Notes under the pieces: model-generated
Told to the model about the DNA's origin: nothing
The model's database searches: none
Seen by the model: the letters and a program-made list of their open reading frames with translations, nothing else
Program-made: the position numbers and the translations under genes
In this document: positions 13,501 to 26,387 of the stretch, in pieces
Layout: every line of letters begins with the position of its first letter
Numbering within the stretch: the stretch's first letter is position 1
NCBI RefSeq assembly: GCF_036884655.1
Contig: NC_088339.1
Coordinates: forward strand, 27,733,501 to 27,797,500
Length of the DNA: 64,000 bases
Direction of reading: 5' to 3'
DNA from: Musa acuminata AAA Group
Lineage: Eukaryota; Streptophyta; Magnoliopsida; Zingiberales; Musaceae

Positions 13501-16500
13501 TGAAAAAATTTAGTTCCTTTGGCATTGATAGGTTTCCCTGCCTATGTGGATCAATTCAACATCACATAACAATCCAATGTAACTAGAAAGAATGTGGATG
13601 ATATTCTTAGAATGAGTTGATATTCTTATAAAGCAATAACAGTGGTAATAAACAAGGAGAATCACATAAAATTATAAACCAAAAGACAAACCAAACAATT
13701 TCCGTCAAACCTCTATATCTTCTCAATTTCAAATTGTATTGGCATAACCTTTGTAAAGCATGAAATGTGGAATTGACTTTCCATGACAGAAGTACTTTAG
13801 AAACACCAATCTATGAGTTCAAGAGGTTTGACGACTGAAAGAAATTCTCATACACTACATTGGTTCATGCCAATAAACAGTAGAAAAGTCCTCGTTAGCT
13901 ATATGTACATTTATAAATCGATCTATGCCAACACATTGTATGCAACTATGCATCATATACACCGAACCCATGGCAAAATTTCATGATATTGTATAACAGT
14001 TTCTTCATTGATGTTCTAAAGAATCCGAATGCTTCAACATGATAGGGTGTCCCCTTCATAATACTTGTAGATATAAATTGTACTAAGCCCAATAATTCTA
14101 CCAATATTTTCAGCACATAAAGAAGTGAAATATGAGGACTAAACATGTCCTCCTTGTACATCTTGGTTCTTAAAGTGCAGTAGGAATTTACAAATGAAAA
14201 AAGGGACAATATTTCATATTTCATATCAATAAAATACTTATGTCAAGACATGTACCTTAACAAAGGAGATGTAATAACCAATTCAATTTTCTTAGATAGG
14301 CCACAAGCTTTAATGTGTTTACGGAGACTATCAACCTGGAAAAAATAGTGTAAATCATTGTGAATCAGTTTCAATACTTGGAGATAAGACTGCATATATT
14401 GACTGTACCCAGACCCTGCATTGGTGGAGCCTTGGTACGCCCCTTTTTTTTATTGTGGAATCAGTTTTACAATAACATGCAGAATATGCATAGGTTAGAA
14501 TCAGAACAAAGATGTCTGAATAAGTTGAACAGGCATCTAAGTTACCATACACAAAATTGCTAAACATAAACCAAACAATGGGATTACTTTTCCAAATAAT
14601 GCTCAACCATCTTTTATGTTGGTTTGGATAGATTTTGTATTTACAACTTTTTCCTGGCCTCTCACAACGTATTCAAGCCACATTCCAGTCATATATCAAT
14701 CTCTACCACATTTACATCCATGAATGAAATCATGCAGTGATCTAACACCCTATAGCCGCAATTCTAATTTCCCCATATGGTTCAAGACCCTCCAAATTGC
14801 ATTTCACACCCATTCCTCACATTATTAAGTAAATGTTGCATTATCTTTCTTTGGTGGAATTATTCATTTCTTGCCACATCTTAAACATTCTTCCAAAGTT
14901 CAAACTTTGCCATGACATGTACCAAGTCCAATACTGCTTTGTGTCTTGGAATCTGTGGCCTAAATGTACCTCCCTATTAGCATCCACTCAAGTTCATATA
15001 CACCACACAATTTTATTTCTTCTCCACGTGGGGCCATTTTGGGATATCACAATCTCCACGATTTGAATCATTAATGTTAGCCATGTGCAACTGAATATTC
15101 CACTAGCTATTGAAGAATTTGTAGGGCATGACAAGAAGACTGCTACTGTTGCAATCCATGGTACCCTATTGCTTGATAAGGTATCACTCGCACTGAATCA
15201 TTAATGTTTTTAAAGCATCAGAAGTGACCTTGCATATTCCACTAGTTTCGATCCTCTCATAGCCTTTCAATTTCAAAGGTACAAGTCTGTACTTTTATCT
15301 CTTTTCAATACGTATCACAACCCAAGTAGTTCATCTCTCACCAGTTTGGTTATTTTACAGCATTACATGTAGGGTGGTAATTCATGACCCGACAAGTCAA
15401 TGCAACAAAAGCCGACATGGCATTAGTAGGTTTGTGTTTGGTTTATATGTTTGGGGTCATAAAATGGTTGACAACCCAATTATTAAATGAATTGGATTTG
15501 AATTTAAAGAATTGACATGATTGACCCAAACAGATTTAATTAATAATTATGTCAAAATTGTTAAACAGTCTTTACAGCTTAGTGTGTCAAATAAATGTAT
15601 GGCTCTTATAAATAGGTCAAGTTGTGTCATTATCAAATTTGTAAAGTATGTGTTGAGTTTGGATCATATAAGCATTCCAAATCTTGTTGAAAATATATAT
15701 ACAAATATGAAGAATTGAAAAAATGAGATCTCAACTAGAGGTAGGAAATGGCCAGATTAGGTTGAGTTCACTTGATGCTAATCCGAGCCTAACCTGACCT
15801 GCCAATAAGCCAAATATTCTTGATCCAGATTTAAAACATATAACTAGCATATAGGGTTAAACCATACTATCAAGGTAACATATGCCTGACCAAAATTTAA
15901 CCCATCCCATCCCACCAGTGGTTAATAACTGTTGACCCAGACCAAAGACATGAACCCAATGGGTCATCTTAAATGGGTATGGTCTAGGTCAATTTGCACT
16001 TACCCAAAGGGTTTAAGTTAAGAATCCATTCATAATCTCACCAAATATTGACAAAAGATAGATTTGTCATTTTTTTCTTAGGAAATCACTCTTAATGTGT
16101 GGAAATTGATTATAGAGTTCTAGTCATCTTTTTCTTGGTCCAATGGCATCATCAAATGCAAGGCACACTAACATTGGCAACAGAATAACTTCAATGTGTA
16201 ATTTCAGTGTCAGGACCACAAGTATCCTGAACATTTTGCAAACTAGTCCTATGTTATTCCTTGTGTTAAACTGTGTCAAACCTTTTAACACCGCCAAACC
16301 TAGCCAGGTGTTATAGCAGTTCGTCTCTACTAATCTGCAACATGAGTGGCTGTTAGAGATGGCATTGTGTTAGGTACTAATGAATTTCACCAGAAACTGA
16401 CTATCTAGTAACCTAGGCCCCTGAAGTCAAATCCAAACCCGATTTGGTTACGTACTTTCTACCCAAACTCATTTAAAAGGTAATTGAATCCAATTTGAGC

Positions 16501-18499
16501 TTGATCAGATGGACCCAGTCACCTAAGTACCCAAAAAGCTCAACCATTGTCATCCCCACCTCATATTAAGAAAGACAATGTAGGGTGCCCAAACATAAAC
16601 CCAAATCTGACTATCTAGGCACTTGAGCCACAGAGAGAGCCTGGACCCATCTCTGAATCAAGTGCCTACTTTCCTACTTTCACCCATCCCAAACTAGACT
16701 AAAGGGTACCCACCAAAAGAAGTTACAGAAATTTATCAATAGAATATACCATAGAGAGCTGCAGATATTATCATGAGAGCATAAAATAAAGCTTTCGTCT
16801 CAATTCATATTTAGTTGCAAGAATCTACATTTGTGAAACTGCTGGAACTTACACATAAATGCTGCATTAACATCAAGAAAACTGCAAGTGATTAACAGCT
16901 TTTATCAGTAATATATTTTTCACACAATTTTCCGCAAGCAGTAATGTCAAGATACCATTTTGTATCTCATAAATTATTTGTTAAATCAAATAGGGTATAT
17001 TAATTGCAGAAGCCCACATCAAATGCACACACAAAAATTATGACAAAAAAAGCTGTGCACCAGTGCACCAAAAATTCTTTGACTTCGTATTGGAATCAAT
17101 AAGAGATAGACTACTCAAACAAGTGATGTGCAGGAAATAAAGAGAAACAGTGTATTTGCTCTAATTGTGATATAATAAAACCAAAAAAACATCGACTGCA
17201 CCTGATCCCATCCCAATGGAGTAAGATGTGCATCAAAAAGTTCTGGAGATAAGTATGCTTTGTAGTCCTTCTCGCCTTCCACATTATGAATGCCCTGTGC
17301 ATGCCTAACCTACACACAAATTTTGGATATTATAGATTAAACTTTCAGGCCTGAGAGTTTGCTTTGAAACAAGAGATTTATGGATAAAATATTTAGTTAT
17401 AACAAACCACGTGCACAGTTTTGCAACGCTGCAAAGGAAACAAGCTTGAACCAGTGACATCATCCATCTCTGCAGCCAAATTGAGAAACTTGAAACAAAT
17501 TCAGGGAAAAAAAACATGAGCAACATGTCTCATGTTATATCATATGGAATCTTCACGAATTACGAATTTCATGAAAGTCATGTAAGACAAAGTTCCTATC
17601 ACCATAGGTTCATATTGGCCATTCCGATCATAATTGGTTTATTCCTTTTACCGACATATTTTGAAAAAATGCTCTGAAGATACTAACATAAATAGAAGTA
17701 GAAGTTCGGTTCCAACAACCAGGCATATCAAATAGATTCCTTCCCACCGACATGTAAGAAAATGTGCAAGTGAAATAGGGTGGTGAAAGATTAGCATTTT
17801 TCCGTGTAGTTGGCATGGGATGTCGGACAATTTAAATTTAATATGGCAAGTAGCATGTAGTTTGACCCTTGCTACCTTAAATAGGCACAACGTCTACTCA
17901 CTTCCCATTGTAGACCCTGTACCTTGCTCTCATCTACAAGCACGCATGCGTTACCAGTGATCGAAGCCAAGCCTGACATCCCTAATGACCTTTTTCAAGA
18001 TTCAGGTCTGCCTTAGTCGTCATTCAAGATTTCACGTAGATATGTGCAAATCTTGAAAAAGAAACAGATCAAGATCTAAAAGTGATGTACACAAAATCGT
18101 CCAACAGACCGATCTAACAGCACGCAATTAGCGGATTGCCCTAACGCACAACTACAAGATTCCCAATTCGGGCCAGTTAAAGAAACGCAAATTCAAGAAG
18201 CGCAATCGCAAAGAAGTAAACAGGCAAGCAAGCAAAGAGGCATAAAGAACACGAGACCAGGAAGGAGGGCGTCTTAGTTTACCTGACAAGCCGGATGTGC
18301 AGCGGACGGGAGCCGAAGCGGCAAGCCGGCGTGGCCAAGACAAGGAAGGGGAAGGAGGCGGCGGGCGACGAAGAAATGGTGGGAGGGAGGTAATCGGAAG
18401 ATGGGTTTTGCGGCGGTGATAGCAGCGATGGTTGGTTGTGGCGATGAAGACAGAGGAGGACGATGAGGGCGAGGCGAAGACGGAATGGGTCATATCCAA
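10569..18499 (-). CDS. Phosphoglycerate-mutase-like histidine phosphatase with plastid-type leader
   Basis: Ten exons join in phase to 325 residues: 18499-18283, 17469-17408, 17309-17202, 14335-14256, 13122-12960, 12665-12591, 12487-12399, 10957-10838, 10708-10664, 10587-10569. The protein belongs to the plant PGM-like group (as Arabidopsis At5g64460). Visible signatures: VRHAQG with the likely phospho-histidine H96, SPLLR (R156), CREHLGVHPCDKR (about 206-216), and VSHSGF with H279. The exact substrate of this group is not established to my knowledge. Residues 1-72 are rich in Ser, Pro, Arg and Thr and lack Asp/Glu after position 2, as in chloroplast transit peptides; the family homologue I recall starts near M75 of this protein. 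Intron 6 (12590-12488) uses a GC-AG boundary. The last exon adds only the end of S-M-L-G-S-D, so this C-terminus is shorter than in Arabidopsis. The start at 18499 is the first ATG of the open frame; M3 is an alternative. Confidence 0.85.
11840..12090 (+). mobile_element. LINE-type 3' end remnant with (GTT)n tail
   Basis: It shares its word order with 6136-6312: 'aactataaataaaaatttcaatattct', 'aacttaactaaacatatg', 'gacgacaaaagatcc', then 'ttgttgttgttgtt'. It includes 'ccgatcctaaattattgagac', the decayed form of a motif common at plant LINE 3' ends. It lies in intron 7 of the PGM-like gene, in the opposite orientation to the gene. Confidence 0.5.
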
Positions 18500-18979
18500 G
18501 TGCGGGCTTCAATTCGTGCGGTTTGGGGCGAGACGGGGGGAATCGTGCCCCACTTTTCAGGGAACTCGCATCGATGCATCCACGTAGGACAAAAACAAAC
18601 AAAAGCGCCTGCCCAACAGAAACACCACGTGCAAATGCGTGCAGACCGCACACACTGCTTAACGTGGGCCCATCACTAGGTTATTCACGTGGCTAGTAGA
18701 CAGTGGACACGTAAAAAGAAAACAGCAAAAGAAAAACAAACAGAAAACCCCTTTCCTACGTGAAAACAAATGGCGTGAAGAGTAAGTAACACCGCGGCTC
18801 TGCTTCGGGCCCCACCAATGACGCCATTCATGTGGCTGGTAGACATCGGGCACGTAAACTGAAAAAAAAATAAAAATAAAAAATCATGAGCGAATTTCCA
18901 GAAAAAGTCTTACGCTTGAAAATTTTCAGCATGACATTTTAATTTTAATTTTTTTCATAAAACATCCTTAAACTAATGA

Positions 18980-19150
18980 AAAGATTATTTTATCCGTATC
19001 AAGGTTTGACGTACCGAAACGTATCATTCGGTATAATCGATACGTATCGATTTGATAGAGGATCGATATATATGATACATTGATACAGTTTCGTATATTA
19101 TGTGTCGGTACATTCGATACATTTCAATATGTACCGTACAGATAGCTGAT
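18980..19150. repeat. Dispersed repeat rich in gatacg/taccg words
   Basis: Dense overlapping words such as gtaccgaaacg, gatacgtatcg and tgatacatt, similar in style to 26605-26760 and 60515-61215. No terminal repeats or target duplications could be fixed, so the element class is unknown. Confidence 0.35.
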
Positions 19151-19240
19151 CATAGTATACTGATACAAACCAATATGCCTCTATCTTTGTTAAACCCATC
19201 GTCTTTTCTTTCTCCCTACACTATGTTTGTCACCATCTTT

Positions 19241-19316
19241 GCATTCTCATCAAACCCAGGAGCGTTGTGGGCACCTTCGCATTCTCATCAAACCCAGGAG
19301 CGTTGTGGGCACGAGT
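19241..19316. repeat. Two-copy 38-bp tandem duplication
   Basis: The unit beginning gcattctcatcaaaccc and ending gtgggcac recurs after exactly 38 bp (19241 and 19279) with almost no divergence. Confidence 0.9.
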
Positions 19317-20407
19317 GTGAGTATCTCATGTCAGCCCTAGCCACCCTCCTCAACCCCAAGAGTGTCGCATACATAAAGGGGGGCAATCGATAAGACCAAC
19401 TTGCACTTACAAGCACAAGTGTGACCGATGAAATCAACCCTTGCACAAATGGAGTTTGACCAACGGGGCCAACCTACACACAAAAGCATGGGCAACCAAG
19501 CAAGAGAGGCCAGCCCACGCGTGAAAAAATACTATTTTGATAAGAAAATAAAATACTATATGAAAAAACACTATTTTGTAAAGACACAAACAATCAAGGG
19601 AGGATGATCAATCGGGCAAAACGGGATGGTCGACAAAGATAAAATGATTATTTTGATAAGAAAAATACTATTTGATAATTTTCAAAGGATAAATATATAT
19701 TTTTAGAATTCGGCCAAGAATCAAAATAGGCAAAAACAAATCGCGGACCCAACTAGAAGAGCCGGTGGGAAAAGCCGCCACACCATGGCTCCATATGGGC
19801 CCCATCGCTGCAGCCATTCACATTGTCTGGTAAAGGTCACGTGCGACCGTTGATCAGTCCTGTTCATCTTGATCCACCTCGGAAACTCAAAGCTCATAGG
19901 GACTCGGCGGATGCAAGGTCACAGGAAGCAGGGAGCACAACACCAGTGGAAGAACCACTTGTTCAAAACATGAAAATACGTCCCTGGGAAACCTTCAAAA
20001 ATAAATGTATAAATATATTATCGAAATCAATCTCAACTCAATGCATTTGGGAATCAAGAGTTTCAAAAATTAAAGAAAACAATTGCCAGTTAGAAGTAGG
20101 AAATTCGGAATCCCAATTTACAACGCACATTAGCTAAATTACAAAATTTTCAGAACCCAGCTGAGCTCATGAGCACCCTCCTGAGATTTCTACACGTTAT
20201 AAATCAATGGCCACTTTCTGCAAGCAGATTGATTTTTGCTCCTCTGGCTGCCACAAACATAGAATCTTTTTTAGCGGTCAAAAAAAGACTGAATACCACC
20301 ATTTTGATGATTGAAGGCCTTTATCGCTTTCTGTAAACTCTTCATGTGTCAGACATGGAGACTGCATAGTGGTGACTGCATATTAGAGTCCAAAGATCTT
20401 AAAGGTA

Positions 20408-23400
20408 TCATTCATTCATACTTGGCTTCTTCTCGATCAAGGATGCCAAAAATGTGGAGCAAAGTTTGGTTAGTGGTGGAAGAGCATGGGAAGATCCATT
20501 GAATATGGTTTCCCAAGGTCTTTCTGAGGGGGCAAATGTGATTTCTGGAACTTGGTCTTGCTTTGGATTTAGGTTAGAGAGATCCCCATAAATTGACGCA
20601 TACCCGAACATGCCTGCAAACCCCACAAAGGAAGATACAAAATAAAAGCAACCAAAATTAGTAATTGCTACATTCAAGCATTGTGCAAGTAAACAAAATA
20701 AGCAAACTGCTTGCAAGGAGAGCTTTATGTCATGTGGGTGGACCAGTCATGTGGAACGTCCCACAGAATCTATAGAACATGATGCTGTCGAGATATGCCA
20801 TCATGACTCTTACCAGCTTCTTCCAAAGCAATTTGACTTGTTCGAGAACTCTTGCCAATTCTATTGTCCATGTTGTGTGGATCAAAGATGATGTACTCAT
20901 GATCGCCATTCACATATACCAGCAAAGAAGGTTTTTCTCCATCCATAGCTTTGATTTCATCAAAAGATGGATTAGCAGGTACAAAAGCAAGGCTACCACC
21001 CTTTGCCTGGAATCAGCAAATGAGCAATCAGATTGGCATACTGAACTAGAAAACTACTATATATTTGATCCTTTGTGACTGAATTTAATTCCAGTAATTA
21101 ATAAATCTAGAAGGCAAAGCTATCATGAAACTAGACAAAACACTGAACCAAAGACATTAGAAAAAATGACTCTTCGTCATGAAAGATCATCAAGGTAACA
21201 CAGAAGCCAAGTGAGGCACAATGATATACAGATAGATCTTCAATAAAGGTTAAATTAATCCTGAAGTGTGGTCTGTAAATGCTCAGACAAGTTTCAAAGC
21301 GCAAAGTCTGCCAAATGGAAAATAAGGAGACAAGTACAATAGGCAAACCTGCATCTAAAATAGTCACTAAAGTACAACTAGATATGTAGAGAATCTACCT
21401 TCTTCACCATCCAAGTTGCCACAGGAACTGGATCTTCCACATCGAACAATAATATTACTCCATTTTCTTTCTCAATTCCACATTGTGAATTGAGAAGCAC
21501 TAGTACAGAAAATTGAGATGTATCACGAGAACTGCTTAAGGCTGTAGAAAAATGAAAAACCAATTAGTTCAAAGATCTAAGACCATCAAGTAACCTACTG
21601 AGTGTTCAAAGAGAAAAATGCATATGATGTTTTAATTTTCACACAATGTGTGAGTCCTAAGGCAGTAGTCAAAACATGAGCATTTAACAGTAAACAAAAT
21701 ACATACCCTCTGCAACAAGCTTGTATGACCAAGACAATCTTAATTTTGAAGTAGTCAAAACAGCTAACTGTGGTGTTGAACCACCTGTAAGTGACACCAG
21801 ATACTCTGAATTCCCGATAAATGACAACGACGTGATTGGCTGCAAAGCACATCAAGATCAGAACATTGTCACCCGATTTGGGCTTGCGAATAAAAGCAAT
21901 ACAGGTAAGATGATAATCACCGAATGTGTATCTCCAATTACAGCCACAAGTACATTGCTATCAGGGTCCCATAATGTAACTACAGACTCTGCTGCAATAG
22001 CTAGAACAGATCCATCAGCAGAAAAAGCTGCAGCTGTCATAGGTCTACCCCTGTCATCAATTTGTAAAATTAGTCACCAAGTATAATTCATTGATCATTC
22101 AAAGGGATAGATAGATAAATGATTTCAATAAGATTGAAAAAAAGATGAACACATACATATAGTTCAAGTATATCACCATTAAATCAATCTAAATGTCCGG
22201 GTATTATTGCAAAAGAAACTGAATTATACTGTTTTTCTACAATGATATGTGCATATCAATCATATGTTTTCAACACTGGTTTTCTAGTAACGTAAAGCAA
22301 ATGATTCAACAAGGCAAACAGCAGTATGGAATACATATGCTGGATAACCCCCTACTAAAGAGCACACAACGCCAATATATGTGAAATATCAACTAGAAAC
22401 ATCATGCCAGTAATGTGGCTCCATTTCATCTGAGAGAAGCCTTGAATTTGATAAAATCACAGATATCATCACAGGTCCAAAAACCATTGTTAACTGAGAC
22501 CAGGTTTAGAAGTTGCATATAATCCCCAGTGATTGAAAAAGGCGCTCGCCTAGGCGCTCGGGCGAGGCGAGGCGAGGCCCGAGCGCCTCGCTAATGTCCC
22601 AGGCAGCGCGCTTCAAACAGGCGCCACCTGGGCGCTTCGGGCGAGCGCCTGGGTAAACCAAGTGACCGAACCAGGATTTTAGGTCTGGTTCGGTCCTGGT
22701 TCGGTTGTTAGTTGGTTCAATCGAACCAACTAAACCGATATAACCCTTACCCATCCCTAACCAGCTGCCGCTCCCGATCCCGATCTCGCTGCTCGTCGCT
22801 CCTGCTCTCGTTGCCGCTGCTCGCCGCTGTCGCTGCTCGCGCCTCCCGCGAGCCTTCCCGCTGCTCGCGACTCCCGCGAGCTGTCCCGCTGCTCGCACCT
22901 CCCGCTCCCTTTCCCTTTCCCGCTACCGCTGCCGCCACTAGCCGCTGCTTCCTCGTTTCTCCGTTAGGCTCAGTATACAGTATAATCTTAATATTAAGTT
23001 TATTTGAATTTTGAAATGATTAATTTTCAATACTGTTAATAGATTAATAATATATTATTTTGATTTTAATGTTGTTAATTTTTATTTATTTGAAATTATT
23101 GCTAGGTTTTAACATAAATGACTTTGATGTAAAATTTTATTGTTTTGAATTTTGAAACTTTTTGTTAATGTAACATTGTGATTTTGTATCTTAGATTTTC
23201 TTAATTTAATAGCATATTTTTATTTAAAATTTAAAATAATTATATTTATTAATTATATTATATATTTTTATATTTTAGCGCCTCGCTTCGCTCGGGCGAG
23301 CGCCTAGCGCCTCGGGCATTTTTGAACCTTGACGCCTTTTGACGCTTAGCACTTTTTAAATCACTGATAATCCCTCAACTAGCCATGCCATCAAAGAATT

Positions 23401-26353
23401 AAAAACCTAAGACAAGTACTACTTAAGAATAGCAGCTATTGTACCAAGATAGCATGACAACATATTTTTCATCAAAAACAAAACAGCATGGCCATCGGTG
23501 CTGCACCTTGCTAGTAACATAATAAGTTTGCATATAAAATTGCACATTTTCCAATATTCATAGTAATAGCATCCACTAGTTCCTAGCAAAAGGTGCAGAT
23601 CCTTTATAAAATAACATTGCCAAGCGAAGGAAGCAGCACTCTTCAATTCCTGCTAGGTTACCCTTCTGCCATCGTTTTATACACAAAATTGGTAGTCTGT
23701 ACATCTTAGAATCTACACTGATAAGTTACCATGATTTCCATCCCTAGTCAACTGATGCCCAAATCTCGTGAATCTGCAGCAGCAACTCATGACCAAACCC
23801 TGTCAATATGCATCACAACTCAACATGACTTTTCAGCCAAGTCAATGTTTAGAATCATGACCACTCATTTGTGATACCAAGCAACATCCTTAACTAACTC
23901 TAGGTGTTGAACTTGCTTAATCCATCATATTTTACATAGACCATGGCCACTAGTTTCCTATCAAAATTAACATTAGCAAACTTGTCTTGGTTATTCATAT
24001 GCAAACTTGAAAATCCACATGGTTATTTTTTACCAAGTATCTCTGGATGTTCATATCATAATGACTGACGAGACTCCGCAGTTTTTCCTTGAATGTAGTT
24101 TTTTGGTTTCAGGTAGACGTAATGTGATCATTGCGAGTATCCTCAATTTGTCTATGAGGATTAAATCAGCAAATCAAGCATTCAATATTTTTTTTACTTA
24201 TTTGAGATTACAAACAGCATCAACCAATAGAATGCTTCCAATAGTTTGATTCAACAGATTGCAGCCTCTAGAAATAATTTCAATTTCATTCAACACTAAA
24301 GTTTTGCCATGTGAAAAGGAGAGTTGCAAAGACAAGGCATTTAGTACATGAAAAAAAAATCTGATCAGAATATTAAAAAAAACATGAACAATAAAGATTT
24401 ATTACTTGTATGAACCAACAGATTGGCATCGCCAACCAGTTTTCTGGTGCAACTGATCATTTAACTTGATGCCCAAATTATGAATCCAAATCTACAAAGT
24501 CAAAAAAATTGATATTCAACAAACATAACACAGAAAGAGTAACACAAGGAAGAGTAAATAATATGTATTACCTTAAAATCACCACCAAAAGAAGATGTGA
24601 CGGCCATGCAATGTCCAGGACGGAATGCAAGAGAAGAAATTTCAGCATCACTGCATAAGAAAGAATAGCAATTACAAAAAAGATATCCATATTTTCAGAA
24701 CCAAGGATCTTCAACAACCACAAAACAACTTTAGAAACAAATTCCAAATATCCATTTTAAAAAGAGGGATCACAACCGTCAAGCTGGAACCAAGTTGAAT
24801 AGGAAAAAGAAAAGTGAATCGGACAATTGTCAAATGTTTAGATATCCTAAAAACTAATAGCTTCATAACCTTGTTCATATAAAATATATGTTTCCTCCTT
24901 CTATACTTGAAGTGTTTGACTGTTGTTCACAATAGTAGATTCCATAGTAAAATTCAGACTCTGTTTTCTGACAAATTGAAACTACTTCAACTTTAATTGA
25001 CCATTTTTCCACCCACACATCACGGTATCTCAGTCAATGCACCTTCCGAACATCAGTGATTCAATGTATTAAATATTTCTGAGTAATTATAACACCCCCT
25101 TCAACCAAACATTTGTAACCTTGCATAAAAATATGAGATCCACATGTAAGGCATCAAAACAAATAAAAGTATAGAATTCAGAAGGCCGTATCTTTAGATC
25201 TAAATGACAAAAGATCAATATAGAGCATCTGGAATTTAAAATTATGGAAAGAAGCATCGTGTAAGAAGCAAAAGAAAATAATAAAAGTATGGAAAAGAAC
25301 ATGTTTTCTGGTCTTTCTTATCATATGTATTAATTCCTGCCACTGGGTCATCTCAAATCACATTACTTTTGCTTCAAGTATTTGTGATACTTAAGCATAT
25401 CCACCTCACAGGAAGATATCATGTGAATACAGTCTCAATATTGCAATAAGTTTAAGAAGGCAATAATCTTTTCACTACTTTTAGTGATCAGGCGAGTGCT
25501 ACCACATGCACAATTTTAGGTTGTGCAATGATGTATTTCCACTTTGCACCCTGACTAGTAGTTTGAGATATATAAAATTTAGTAGCATGGAAAATTGAAG
25601 ATTTAACATTCGACTTTGTTGCAAAGTTATGAAGGATTTACAGAAAAACCTAGAAGGTTTTTCATGTGAATACAGTCTCAATATTGCAATAAGTTTAAGA
25701 AGGCAATAATCTTTTCACTATTTTTAGTGATCAGGCGAGTGCTACAACATGCACAATTTTAGGTTGTGCAATGATGTATTTCCACTTTGCACCCTGACTA
25801 GTAGTTCGAGATATATAAAATTTAGTAGCATGGAAAATCGAAGATTTAACATTCGACTTTGTTGCAAAGTTATGAAGGATTTACAGAAAAACCTAGAAGG
25901 TTTTTCCTTCTTATTGATGACAAGTATATTGCTCATTACATCACACAATAAATCCCAAAAAATATTTTGGATATAACTTGCAACTTGGACAAGAAGCAGC
26001 AGCTTGGAACAGAGATATGAGCTCATTTAGACCAACTTGGAAATACGAGATCAAGTAACCATTGTAAAATTAACAGAGGTAAAGATATTGAACTCTGGAT
26101 GAAGCTATGTAAGTATTTTTACCTGTGAGGCTCATAAATGACAGTTGACAATGAGTACTCTGCAATCCGAGAGCCACGCATCCAAAATTTCAGACTTACA
26201 AGTCCACCTAATCCATCTTCAGGAATCTTAACATCAACTGTGCCCATTAGGGAGCCATCAAGGGAAACAGAGACTAGAGCCACATATAGCTGCAACCATC
26301 AAAAGTACAAACAATACCATTCCACAAAGCATCAGTAAAAATTTAATATATAA

Positions 26354-26387
<34 letters not shown>

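Larger units (their letters stand above)
18500..20407. other. Intergenic DNA between the PGM-like gene and WDR75
   Basis: The left part is the promoter of the PGM-like gene and contains several ACGT-core words (ccacgtagg, ccacgtgc, acacgtaa). Position 18980-19150 contains a repeat rich in 'gatac/gtatcg' words. A 38-bp tandem duplication follows at 19241-19316. The right part, roughly 20140-20407, is likely the WDR75 3' UTR. No gene is seen. Confidence 0.55.

Noticed and set aside
18279..18653. 124-codon minus-strand open frame overlapping the first exon of the PGM-like gene
   Set aside because: It is in another frame; the frame from 18499 joins exon 2 in phase and has transit-peptide composition.
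22506..23014. GC-rich open frames on both strands
   Set aside because: Produced by the GC-rich part of hAT copy 1; the two strands give unrelated low-complexity proteins.
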